DNA from: Litomosoides sigmodontis
Lineage: Eukaryota; Nematoda; Chromadorea; Rhabditida; Onchocercidae
Direction of reading: 5' to 3'
Assembly: GCA_963070105.1 (NCBI GenBank)
Contig: OY718805.1
Span: 9,576,652-9,640,651 of the forward strand
Length of the DNA: 64,000 bases
Shown here: one piece after another, positions 38,540-51,100 of the stretch
Position numbering within the stretch: the stretch's first letter is position 1
Layout of the letters: the number at the start of each line of letters is the position of its first letter
Made by a program: the position numbers and the translations under genes
Notes under the pieces: generated by a model
Database searches by the model: none
Told to the model about the DNA's origin: nothing
The model's input: only the letters and a program-made list of their open reading frames with translations

Positions 38540-40196
38540 CTAATTACCGTATTGCTGACAGTTCCCTACCATACCAGTAACTGGCAGAGATGCACAACAT
38601 CTATCTCTCATCCTTCCCATCCCACGTACGCTTCCTACGTTGCACTTCATTTTTTTTTTTTGCTATCATTAAAGTTGACATCGATTTCACACATTTCAGT
38701 GTTACTGCCTTTTTTTTTTCAATGCACTAAATTACTTATTTGCAATTACGTTTTCATTTCATACCTCAATCTTATCTATTCATTCGAATAAAAAAGTTTC
38801 AAACTGCGAGCAAATCTTAGTTGAAATTACCTCCAAGTATTTCGTCTCTAAGAAAAAGTTTAAAAACAATCAGATTGCTCTCATTTAACTTATCTTCATT
38901 TACAACAGTCTAGTTTAAAAATCAATTTAACTTATTCAAATTAAAATTAAAGCAACAATTAGACAACTCATTTTTAAAAGTCTCTTTCGCAGGTTTCTGA
39001 CGAAGTAGCTTCTCTGTTAAATTTCACCATTTTATTTAAATGCAAAAAGTGGTGAAATTCTTTTGTCACAAAAATTGTCAACAAGGCCAACACTAGTCAA
39101 ACGAGGCCAACAGCCCACACTTCCAGGCTTTTCTAGTCTTTATGGCACCAAAATAATCATAGCCTTAGAATATATTGTAGTCTTAATGAGTGTCTCACTC
39201 TAATATTTCATCAGAATTTCCTCCCCCCCTCTCCCCCCTCCTCCTCCTCCTCTTTGGATAGTATTAATAAATTAGTTATACAAATATTTACATTCATTCA
39301 CAGCTGCTCAATTGACATTTCTTTTTCAATTTATAAATCATCCGAGTAATTATCATCGTCGGTCACGGTTACTTCGACAATTGCACGTGACATTCACGTT
39401 GAGCACGCTGTTCCTTCAGTCTTACTTCGAATGCGTTAATTTTTCGTGAACTGAAGTTACGTGGAAGTTATCTTGCGAAAAACTGCAGCATTGCTTATCG
39501 TTAAAGTTTCACAACTTTCAACAATGAAAGAACGACTAAATGCCGTATACACAATGATGCATGCATTTTCACGTTTTCACGTCAAATTATCATTAATTTG
39601 CAATCTATTGCTTTAATGAAAATTTTTTGACGTATCACTGAAGTGTAAGGATTATGTGCAATCTGCTAAACTAAACTACGTGGTAAATAGAAAAAACAAA
39701 AAAAAAAAGCTTAAACCGTATTGAACCGCATGTAACCAATACGGTTTAAGTTTAATTTGTAACATCAAACAACTGCTTCCCTTTTTCATTTTGCCTTCCC
39801 AACAAGCTTTCGCTTTCCCTCATTTATCATCTTAAATTTTAAAAAAGAATGACGAATTTTAACAGTAAATGCGCTGCATCAAAGGTATTTTCGATTATCT
39901 GAACAATTTAACTTACCGCATGAATCATTGACAAATTGATTAAAACATAAGATTTCGATCACTTCATATTACATGCGTTGTTAAATCGCAGCACTCATCC
40001 GTACCACCGAACCATCTGCTTCGATGACTTGTTTACCTTTCTTTCAAAACTATGTAAAATATGCAGCATCGATCGAATCTTTGAATTTACAAAATTCCTT
40101 CGCTCTAACATATTTTAATGTGCCTCATTTGTAGACCGAGTGGAGTAGCCCAGACGTATACGTGTATCAACGTCGTTTGAAACAAATGATTAAAAG
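38540..40196. other. Mostly non-coding; possible minus-strand exon near 39.36-39.47 kb
   Basis: On the minus strand about 39470-39368 reads LPRNFSSRKINAFEV then RLKEQRAQRECHVQLSK and a stop, which is somewhat coding-like. The other two frames here are also briefly open, so I do not call a gene. A perfect stem-loop lies at 39710-39750 and a pyrimidine-rich (CTCCTC)n patch at 39222-39253. Confidence 0.35.
39710..39750. repeat. Perfect stem-loop, 14-bp arms
   Basis: CTTAAACCGTATTG at 39710-39723 pairs with CAATACGGTTTAAG at 39737-39750, with a 13-base loop. It follows an A-rich run. It could act as a transcript end structure or be a chance palindrome. Confidence 0.7.
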
Positions 40197-41986
40197 ATGC
40201 TATCAGAAATCAATTACTTTTTACGTACGCACGCGTATTTTGTTATTGGTCCAACGGTGATAATATTTAACATTCCCGTCTTCATACTTATAATAATACG
40301 GAAAGAACTCAGGTTAATTAGCATATATTAGAAAGATATTAAAAATATATTAGATATTAGAATATTTAAAGATTAATGATATTAAAGATTAAAGATATTA
40401 AAAATATTCAAAGATTAAAGATATTAGAAATATTTAAAATATATTAGAAAGAATGATATTATTTAGAACGATATTGCTATTTTCATCATACAAATGCTTT
40501 TGGAGAAATTCAAATGATAATTTCAAATTCTGAAAACAGTGTGTAACGTAATAAATTTCATTTCAGACGTACGTATAGCGTCATTGCAGTCGTATTCCTC
40601 AACAATGCACTGACTGGAATTAGCGTGATACTGGTTGGATTGAAACGATTACTTTTCTCACCTTATAAGCGATTGATAAGTCATCACGAATGTACACTAA
40701 ATGTTTGTTTGGCCATTCTTTCGTGTTGATGTTCGAGAAGGGGAAGAAAAAAAAAAAAGATTTTTTTTTCCACAAAATATTAATAAAAATATGATTTTGA
40801 AAAAAATAAATAAAATGAAATTGTGAAAAGAGAATATCAAAATATTGAAGTTAGCAAATTTCAGTTATCAATTCTACTCCTAACGGTGCTTTGCTTGAAT
40901 GGAATGAGTTTACTGATGAATAGCGCGGAAAGACTTTGCGTTGTAATGTTTCCAATTTATTACTACACGCATAACACGCGGATAAGTTACTCATTAATTG
41001 CAGCGCAATACGCAGTTACTTTTATTGTGGTTTTTGCTACGGTTGTTGCCACTCTAATTGAGCCAATTCGATACGTATCTAATAGATGCATGTGAGTAGG
41101 GATAGAAATTAATTTTAAAAAAATTTCAATAATTTTTGTGATTACAGTCGCTGTATAATACAGTATACGCTATTTAGGTGCAATCAAACAATTTCAGGCT
41201 ACAAAACGTATTTTCACCTAATTTTTACAAAACAATACTGTTACTGGCCTGTGGCGCATCATTTATGAGCGCTGTTCTTATGCTTGCCGTTGTTGTTATC
41301 CTTAAAAAGTACGCTTGGAAAAATTTATGTTTTTCCAAATTAATTAACTCATCGACAGCAATGTGCTGCTGCAGAAACACTTGATAAATCATCATCAACT
41401 TTTTTTCAATTCTCGTAAAAAAATGTTAAATTCAAATTTTAACAAAATTATGGTCAATCATGTCCTAGGAAATTCGGTGAGCAGTTTCTTTCAAAGAACT
41501 CGTACAACCGTGACTTATCACGTTTTCTCAGTAATCAAAAACGATACACTCAAACGGCAATAATCTCTTCTTGCCTTACATTTTGTAAGTTACAACACTC
41601 ACGCTTTTTTACGAATCCTTTTTTTTTTTTTTAAAGGCAACGACATAATGCTGTACGTCAACTGATCTTCAACAATCAAATTGGCCGTAAAAGTATTTAA
41701 ATACATGCGCGTCACGTGTTTATCAATTAATTTCTTTCTTACAGTTCTTGTCGTGGTACCGTCAATCGTCGAATTTGGTTATGTGATGGATAGTCCCACA
41801 AGGTCAAAAATCATTGTGACGTGCTGCGCATACTTACGTCTGCTAAATTCCTTCAACATGGTTGTGTTATTTTTATATCGTCAACGAGATTTCCGGCGTA
41901 ACGCAGTCCAATATTTCAATTGCGCACGACGACGACGACGACGACGACACGTTCAATCAATCGCAGTGGTTGGCTTTGGTCGGTGA
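40197..41986 (+). CDS. Nematode serpentine receptor, srsx-like
   Basis: A seven-helix membrane receptor, ligand unknown. Exons: 40197-40312, 40567-40702, 40865-41091, 41198-41308, 41637-41692 and 41745-41986, giving 295 residues with all phases consistent. The start is MLSEINYFLRTHAYFVIGP leading into TM1. TM3 ends MNSAERLCVVMFPIYYY: the usual DR is ER here, and the following FPxxY is typical of srsx-type receptors. TM4-TM5 are joined by a loop with Cys (SNRCMLQNVFSPNFYKT). The third inner loop is KKQRHNAVRQLIFNNQ. TM7 reads RLLNSFNMVVLFLY, without NPxxY, and the tail has seven consecutive Arg codons (CGA repeats). Intron 1 contains an AT-rich tandem repeat at about 40328-40450. Confidence 0.8.
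40328..40450. repeat. AT-rich tandem repeat in receptor intron 1
   Basis: Repeated variants of the words GATATTA, AAAGATTAAAGAT and AAATATATTAGA fill most of this segment. The period is irregular. Confidence 0.6.
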
Positions 41987-44900
41987 AGCAAAGTAATTGT
42001 CATTTTGTGCAATTAATACTCACTGCTAATTCGTTTAATGAACGGAAATGTTAAAAAGGGCAAAAAAAAAAAAAAGGTTTGCGGATTTGTGAGTGACGTA
42101 GCACGCTGACGCTGCGTAACAACAATTTAGGAATGTGCACAGAGCTGTACTGCTCCCACTCTCAACTCTCATCTTCCTCTTTTCTCAAAAATTTGGTTAA
42201 AAATTTTTGTGATTTTGTTTTACACTGGTTGTGAACAACCGGTGCTGTAAACAGATAACTAAACGTCATCAGCGTATACAACTGAAATTTTAATATTTGA
42301 ACTTGGCAGAAGAAAAAAACTAAGCAGTTATCCTGAAAATGACTTAAGTGAACTCCTACCACTCACAGATCACTCCCTCTCATCTGTATGTGTAAGAATG
42401 CACTGAACGTGCAAAGTGATATATTCGTGCAGACACGTGCGAAATGACGCAACCAGCAGTATCCCCCAGTCTGAAGTAAAATAAATGGCCCTCACAAATT
42501 CCCAACTTTTGTTCATTAGTAAGTAAATTCTGAAGAACGGAAGCCTCCCACTCATGAAATTTAAAAAATGCGACCGGTAGGAATGTATCTGAAATCCGTT
42601 TCCGTGCTCCAACATGACCGTAATTCCAAAATTTCTTAATTTTGTGTATGCCAAATGTGTGGATTCAGACGTTTGGAAATTTTGACGTCGAATTTACCAC
42701 TAAATTACGCGTAATCTCGGCAATCAGCACATTGAAACACTCGCCTTCTAAATTGCCATTTTACGGATTTCACCTGCTTTGCATTAATAGCCGCAAACAA
42801 AACTAGCGGAACCTTTTATCTGCTGATGTCTGATGCATATTGAAGTGCTTTATGAGAGTGGAACGGATCGGAATACTATTCAGGCTGAAGGAATGATCAT
42901 CCGAGTGATCGTCTGATATTTCAATCAAAATTTTCTTCACTCCTCAATTTCCCGTTTTTAGTTTTGCTTGCGTTGGAAACTTTGAGCTGAAGAAATTTGA
43001 TAAATGAAAGTATTGTCATATTCTTCATTTTATTTCCTAGCAAATTGTTTCGAACTTTAGCTGTGAGCTTTTTCGAAATTTTCAAAAAGCGATGAGGGAG
43101 AAGAAGGTGACCTGAGTGCGACAATAGTTGCGGAACATCCTTTGATGTCATTTTTATAGTAGCCGTGAAAGTTTCCTCCCATTGATAATAAACTCTTGTC
43201 CAATTAATTATCTATTCAAACAAAAATGTTAGGATAACTTCAATTCAGCATCGACTCCTAGTTATGCCTAACTTATGATTTGCATTCAATTTCACCCGCT
43301 ACCAGTTGAACAATTTAAAATGAACTAATTTAAATAATATAATAATTAGGAGAAAAAGCAACCAAATAAAATTTTGCTAGCCGTTGTTTACTACATTGTT
43401 GCATAGGGTTAGTAAGAGTGAACTAATCATTTATTAACCTCTCCCTCTCCGTGTCCATCAATTGACTGTCCACCTGCCTCACATCTAACTTTATTCAAAT
43501 TAGTTCCATTGATAACATAATAATTTGCAGATGCGCCATAATATTCAATATGTCCATCGGCCACTCACACGCTTCCCCGCCATGTCCCGTCGCTTCTTTT
43601 GATAGCATCAAAATTCGCACGGAATTTCATACATTTCAATTTTACAATTACTTTTTCTATCAAAGCAGATTTGTTTTTTGATGAACAAAGAAATTATTTG
43701 TTGCAATTACATTTTCATAAAACTTTGCAATTTTTCAAGAAAAGAAAATGCTTAATTAGAAAATAATAGTGGCATGAATCAGTATGCAATACCATTAAAC
43801 ATCATATTCCGGTTAAAAATTATCACCAAATCTTTAAATTACTCATTTCGAGTAAAAATTTTGAAATTAACATCTATCATTTAGAACGAGATTTATAGGA
43901 TGAGAAGAGACCAATGAGGACAATCATAATTGAAGCCTAATTTTATCGATAGTTTGAAATTAAAATTCCTCCGTTCTCCAGCACGGCCAATGTTTGAGAA
44001 TTGAAGTGTCCGATGGATTTTTCATTATTACTTTTTTTCAACTCTATCTTTCTTCCATTTGGTAGCCGAAAATAAGAGCTTATCAATTAAGCCTCTTCCG
44101 CTCCAACCAGTCTTTTTCAGTTCTTCCTCTATTAAGTTAGATGGGAGATCCTTTTCTAAATATATCTCAGTGATTCTTTTCCTCTTTTTTTTTTGTATTT
44201 TTCCATTTCTTCAATTTTATGATGTAAATCGTACACGTACACGTACACGCACACGCACGGCTATTGACAATTCTCCTTTGTTCTGCCGCACATTTGTTTT
44301 CAAGTCGTTCATTTCAATGCACTTCTCATATTGTTACTTTTATTGTGAGACAAGAATTAATAAATAGTTGAAGAGTGTGTTGTTCAGTTCAACAGAGCGA
44401 AGAGTTCACGTAACCTGCTTAAAGCATATACCCTATCTCCTCCACCAATAGTAATTAAAGTATAGGTCTTTCAATTTCTATCTCGTTGTCAAAAAATTGA
44501 ATTCAAATTTTATCACAATCTTGAATTCAGTCTACCTATCACTAAATCAAAATCAATAAATCAATCACTAAATTAAGTTAAGCAAAAAACAATCAGTGAA
44601 ATTAATCTTACTTCTCCTACGAACAATTCGCTAAACTCATTGATTTATTAATACTAATGATTTATAAAATTTTTTGGAAGAAATGAAGAGGAAGAAGATT
44701 GAAATGGATGAAAATATTGAAATGGAAGCAAATCAGACTGTTGCTAATTCACTCTCACTTCCTTTTTTTCCTTTCGTTTCACTCTAAAATGTAAAAGTTG
44801 GAGGAAATGAACGGTTCGATGAAAGTTAGTCAGACGAAATGTTTGCTGTCTTCTCTTTTTTTTTTTTTTTGTTAAGACATAGATAATTGTGAAATGATAA

Positions 44901-47389
44901 AATGTGTGGGTGTGAGAAAAAAATGAAAATGAATTCGCCATAGCAACGGGACGGAAGTGAAAATTTTATTTCACTCAATGCTACATCATTTTCAATTTCA
45001 CTTGTCAATTTTCCACTTTCATCAAAAAATAATAAATAATTTTTTTTCCTAAGAAAAATGAGTGAAAAAAAAAAGTCAAAAAAGTGAGAAATATTGTTGG
45101 AAGTGTTGGGCGGCAGATGGAAGGCATTTAAAATGAGTGAGTGAGTTATTGAATATTTGATAATGGAATGAATGATTCCGCTCTTTCTTTTTTTTTTTTT
45201 TGTTTTCAAACCAAATTCCATTACTAATAATCATTGAGGCTACGAGTACGAGAATTCAGTCTGCGACTTCGTCATTTCGTACTTCGAAAAAGATAACACA
45301 AACATCCCACTTGCAAGCCTCCTTTATTATTTTTCTTTACTTAGTTAATTTAAATTGAATTTGTACGCTTATTCTTTTCTTTTACTTTACTAATTTCAGT
45401 TGAATCTATACGTTTATTATTTACTTTTATTAAGAGAATTCAAAGTTAATTAATATTCTTATGAATTTTGATTATACGCTACCCTACTGCGTGTGTGTTT
45501 GTGTTTTAAAAACATATATATTAGTTGAAAATTGAAAAAGCAAAATTTAGATTGAATCAATTTTGCAATGAATTATCAGATTGTATGCAACTAATTTGAA
45601 TCATTTAATTAATATGCTCCAATAGACTTAATAAAATATGCAATCTAGCATTTTTCCTTAGAATTATGCAAATTTCTAATAAATTAAATGATCACTTTAA
45701 AACACTTTATAAATTATCATCGAATAAGTAGTGCAAATGGACTGATGATTGCGCATGCTCTGTTCATCGTTGATATTTAAATTTCCAATATTTGCAATTT
45801 CATGCAACAGCATTGCACCACAAATAATTTATGCCAATAAAATGCAACACGCAAAACCTTCCCTTTCTTTTCTTTGCAAATAAAAAGAAAAAATAAAATG
45901 AAATAGCTCCATAAGCATGCAAAGCGACAACATCAAAAGTTACCAGAAGTCATTAATAAAGCTTAACTTTTAATGTATTTAAAAAGGAATTAAAATTTGC
46001 ACATTCGTTACATTCTAATTAGGGTGGAAAGAGGGTGGGAGGAGGAGGATGATCGATCGTCAGATGTAGTTTTTTTTTTTTTTTTTTTTTTTTTTAGTGA
46101 AAAAGGGATGAAATTCGAGCGTTGCTTTCACATATAATCATTATTTATCTCAGGCTTGGGCTATGATTCTCAGCTATTACTATAACCCTTAAATTGTGTG
46201 CTTTGCCTTCCTTTTTAAGACACTACTTTTTCTCTTATTTTTTCTTGAAATTTAAAGAGAAAAAAAAAACAATATGCGTTCGTTTTTCCCAGCAATTTCA
46301 CTTATTCGTACATTTTGCTCTTTTCTGTAAATCTTTTTATAATATCTATTTTGGTTGAAATGAGAAATTGTCGTTGTGATTTAATAAATGAGCTACAAAT
46401 TTCAACTAAACAATTTTAAATTTAGCACTGATAAGCAATCCTAAGCTGACCATTGAACAAATGTCTGTTTAATTTAACGTGTTTGTTTGAATTTGCTATA
46501 TGTGTTGCATACGCTTGTTAGAGTTAGAGTTAACGTGTCCTATATCATACCATATGATTGTATGTATACCCATGCGTGTTGCATACGCGTAGGCAAGGCT
46601 TGAGTTAACATATGCCTGCCTCTACGTCATTATCATCGTTATCTCACTTATATAAGTAATAACTTTTTAGGACTAAAATTGTAATGTTTCGTCTAATTAA
46701 ACTTTTTCACCAATATTTTAAATCAAAAATGAAAAAGTGTTAAAAATTAAAAATGAGCTTTCAAAATATTGCAATTTAATTTATTACAATGAAGAGGCTT
46801 GTGAGTGGAAGTTTGGAAAGTGACCCTTGAAATCATCGAATGAATGGAACCTTATGAAGTGGAACTTCAAATCATTAAAGTGTTTCTTTCCATTGGCACT
46901 AAAATACATGTTGGAAAATAAGGAAAAAAAAAAGAAAAAGAAGATTGTTGCTTTCATCAAATTATTTAAGAAGTGATAAAAATGGAGAAAAATTTAAAAA
47001 AAAATTTTAGTGGAAAATGCAAACGATGAAAATTGCTTATGCTATGTTAGCTTAGGCTAATTGCATTATAGCACTGTGGCAAATGAGTAAATATAAAAGA
47101 GAGAGAATTGAATTGAAACGATAGGAACAAAAAAATTTTTGATATATTTTTCCACACACACACACACACACACACACACTTGGAATATTTTCAGTTTATT
47201 TCATATATTTGAAAATCCTATTTCATTAACGTCACATGAAGCAGATGACCTGAATTTTCCGTCACAGAGGAAAATTGGGAAAATTGGGTTGAAAATTACC
47301 ATTCATCATCATTAGCTCAGCCAATTATCATTAAATATACTCGACACTACCAACCATTACCATTACTATCACCACAATCATTATCGCCA
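41987..47389. other. Gene-poor region with homopolymers and short repeats
   Basis: No intact gene. It contains the decayed copy near 42.7 kb (listed separately), a (CGTACA)/(CGCACA) run at about 44228-44257, a T run of about 24-25 bases at 46072-46096 and a (CA)n run at 47153-47180. Open frames near 44.8-45.2 kb are Phe/Lys-rich products of A/T runs. Confidence 0.45.
42370..42760 (-). pseudogene. Decayed partial copy of the 37.3-kb exon and flank
   Basis: Minus-strand bases about 42747-42668 align with 37443-37368: both contain AAGGC, then CTGATTGCCG, and end with TTTCCAAACGT. Read as protein the copy gives FNVLIAEI and then FPNV, but a one-base shift and a TGA after FPNV break it. The following stretch to 42370 stays open in two frames (for example HEWEASVLQNLLTNEQKLG) without a recognised domain. 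I interpret it as a duplicated and decaying gene fragment; what lies beyond the aligned part is uncertain. Confidence 0.45.
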
Positions 47390-48160
47390 CTGTCATCACA
47401 ATCATCATCATCATTATCATCACAATGATTATCACCATCATCACAATCATCATCATCACCACAATCATCATCATCACAATCATCATCATCATCACAATCA
47501 TCATCATCATCACAATCATCATCATCATCACAATCATCATCATCACAATCATCATCATCACAATCATCATCATCACAATCATCATCATCACAATCATCAT
47601 CATCACAATCATCATCATCACAATCATCATCATCACCACAATCATCATCATCACAATCATCATCATCATCACAATCATCATCATCATCACAATCATCATC
47701 ATCATCACAATCATCATCATCATCGCAATCATCATCATCACAATCATCATCATCACAATCATCATCATCACAATCATCATCATCACAATCATCATCATCA
47801 CAATCATCATCATCACAATCATCATCATCACAATCATCATCATCATCACAATCATCATCATCACAATCATCATCATCATCATCATCATCACAATCATCAT
47901 CACAATCATCATCATCACAATCATCATCATCACAATCATCATCATCACAATCATCATCATCACAATCATCATCATCACAATCATCATCATCACAATCATC
48001 ATCATCACAATCATCATCATCACAATCATCATCATCACAATCATCATCATCACAATCATCATCATCACAATCATCATCATCATCATCATCACCACAATCA
48101 TCATCACAATCATCATCATCATCATCATCACCATCATCACAATCATCATCGTCATCGTAA
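47390..48160. repeat. ATC/ACA compound microsatellite, about 770 bp
   Basis: The tract is built from (ATC)n blocks separated by ACA, mostly as a 15-bp unit ATCATCATCACAATC with slightly longer and shorter variants (18-bp units with four ATC). The unit length varies in phased runs, which suggests unequal exchange or slippage of whole units. It has no stop codon in several frames on both strands, so long frames of Ile/Thr or Met/Val are artefacts of composition. Confidence 0.95.
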
Positions 48161-51100
48161 TTTATTTTATAAATTGTTAACGATGAGATGGAATTACTCT
48201 TTTATCTGCCGATAAAAGTGAATGTGTTAGTCAGTCTTCTGTGGAATCATCGATCGGCGAGAGGAGGAATTCATGTGTGACAACAACGTCGCCTATGTGT
48301 GCAGCACAAAGGCTAATATCTTTTGCGCACATGTCTTCCGCCTATTTGTTTTTTTCCTTAAAATTTATAGGTCAAGCAACTTTTAGCAATTATTTTACAA
48401 CATTTCACACCTTAAATTCACTTTCCCACCTCTTCTACTTTTCTTAATTAATTGACCGAATTTGAACGGTTTTACTTCGCCACAGAAAAAGAAAAGTGTT
48501 CGCGGTGATAGTGAGAGGAAATTTGCATTGAAATGACTAAAATTTCATCTAATTTTGAATTTGCATTGAATATTTCGGGAGAAATTAAAATAGAATGCAA
48601 ATTAGCACAAAACTTACTTCTTGATGAATTAATTAATCCATTAAAATTTTTGATAATTTTAGAACAATGATTTTCTTTTAATCACTTAGTTATTTGTCAA
48701 AGTTTTTTTTCTCGTTTATAAATTTTCACCCTCAATTTTGTTTCATCTTTCACACCAACAAATCTTGTCAATCTTGTTCAACTAAAATATCGATAATTTA
48801 GAAAAATAAAAACAAACAATTTCACATTCCTTTTTCACATGCTTTTTTTTTGCTATTATTCGCCATTTCAATTCATTGATGCATACATCCATCCTTTGTT
48901 TGCATGTTTCGCCCTCTTGCGGTAATTCTCATAAAGTTTATTTGCAGTCGAAATTCTTCTTTCTTTGTTGAAAACACGACAAGAAGGCGGAAAAAACCGA
49001 CTGTAATTTGATTTTTTCATTTAATTCCGTACAATAATGTGCAAAATTTTGCGAGACTAAAATTTTTTTTACAGTAAAATTGAATTTTTTTTTGTACTTT
49101 TTAAAACTCAATTTCAATATTATTTGATGTGAATGGTTTTTTTTGTTTTTTTTCAATAATATATAGAATGTCATTAGATACTTCAATTCATTGATACATA
49201 CATCCAAACAAATGTATTCGGCAATGGTCAACATTGGGTAAGACTTCTCCAGGCTTTCGCAAAATTAAAAGAAAACGAAGGCGAATTATCTCAGAGACCA
49301 TAACCTCGATGCCACAGTATTTTACTTTTAGTATCATCTCAAAATACCATAACCCTAGTGTTACAGTACCTCTCAGAGTCGTTAGCTTATCTTCGCTTTT
49401 ATTAACAAAATTAATAATAAAATTGCAACGTTTGTCCCAGTGCACTCGGCTAATTTATTAATTACTTAATTTGTCAATTATCTATTTTTGTTCATTCAAC
49501 TAATTAGCGTGGGTCCATTACCATTAATTATTATAATATTATTAAATGCATCAATTAGAACTAAATTAAGAATTGCTGCTACGGTCATAAATTCGTTTCG
49601 TCAAAAGTAGTTTTACGCATATGGCATTTCCTAAGGTGGAATGGTAGTGAGCAAGCCGATTACCGTCGGTTCAATTGATCCATTGCAGGAAGCTTTCGAA
49701 ATCATATTTTTCCATTTAATAGCTTCGTTAGCAGGGAAGCTTTTCCATTGATCTATTATAGTTTAAGAAGGTAATTGAAAATGACTGCCATTATCAGTTA
49801 AGATTATTTCAGGATAACTCACTGCATTGGCGTACTAATCTCCAAATGCGCTGCGCTAACAGTGAAAGATGCAAATTACTATCCGCTCTCTCTTCTCTCT
49901 TCTCTCTCTCTCTCTCTCTCCTTTCTCTCTTTCAATTTAAATGGAAAGTTTTTACAAACTGCTGAGAATGTATTACTCGAATTTCTCGAAAATTGCGCAT
50001 GGTTATAGATGGAATGGCTTTGCCATCCAACATTTTCAGTTGTCTACGCTACAATCTCTTGTTGACGTATTCGAAACATTTTTCTTACGCTTGAAATCTT
50101 ATTGGCTTATTCGTTTGGCGTATTATTGCTACTGGCTTATAGTACGTGGTATTCCTTGTTTTCTGTGCGTACGTATGATGAGACCCCTTACGCTTGGTCT
50201 TCTACGAGATTGGTCATGCGAGACCGTAAGGTGACCGTAAGGGAAGATCTTTTGTTGCTTCTTGCTTCACAGCTCTTCGAATAAGATTGTTCCTGTGATT
50301 TCACTTAATATTGAGAATAGTCTTAGTCCAACTTACTTCCGCTCTATCTCCCGAGGAATCTCAGAGTCAAATCTCATGTCGTCGGAGAGGGCTGTTACAC
50401 TCGTGAAAGTGTAATTGAAAGTGCAAGGGCAACATTTACTCCAAACGTAACCAACCGTTGAAGCCTCCAACATCACTCTTCGCCTTATGCCTCTCCTCCA
50501 GAAGATTCGAGCGGACTTCCTCGCCACTTCCCAACAACATCCTCCGTCGATGGGAATCAGAATCCAATGCCCTCCAACTCATCGTTCTAACTTTTCTCAT
50601 TTCGTTACAATTTACTGACAGTTCTAATTTCGACTATGAAATAAATAATGAATGATATTAATCCGAATTAGTTAGAGGACAGCCTTTCTATTGTACGCGA
50701 GAAGTAGCATGTTCATCATCCAGAAATCTCTCTAAATGACCGAAACATCCGAGTGCGAGATTGCTGTTTAATCTTAAATTTATTTTTCACAGCCAAGTAA
50801 CTTGCTAGTTCTCATGCTTTTTTTGGTTTCTTTAAACCTTTGTAGGATCTGGTCGTAATCGTGGAGATTAGGCTGTTCTTGAATTCCAACTTTTAGGATC
50901 GATGCATGATAGGAGTATGATTAATAGGCGCAATTGCGCATATCACATCCAAACATGAATGCCATCAGATCGGGTTTTCTCGTTCATTACGATAGCTATT
51001 TCATCCTGTATTTCGTAGTTAATCGGAAAACCGTTTCCAGCTATTATTATCACACTGAATGATCGAACGGTGTTCCGAATCTGTAATTTGAGCACTGTGT

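Noticed and set aside
41148..41162. 15-base microexon in the third receptor
   Set aside because: It would need a 35-bp intron after it; skipping it joins 41091 to 41198 in phase with a simple Cys-Met junction.
41363..41563. 66-codon plus-strand frame inside the third receptor
   Set aside because: Exons 41198-41308 and 41637-41692 join in phase and give a continuous inner loop, so this frame is intronic.
44744..45221. 131-codon and 65-codon minus-strand frames
   Set aside because: Phe/Lys/Ser-rich translations of T and A runs, no conserved pattern and no splice context.
47331..48180. Frames of 250-274 codons on both strands
   Set aside because: Their Met/Val and Ile/Thr repeats come straight from the ATC/ACA microsatellite.
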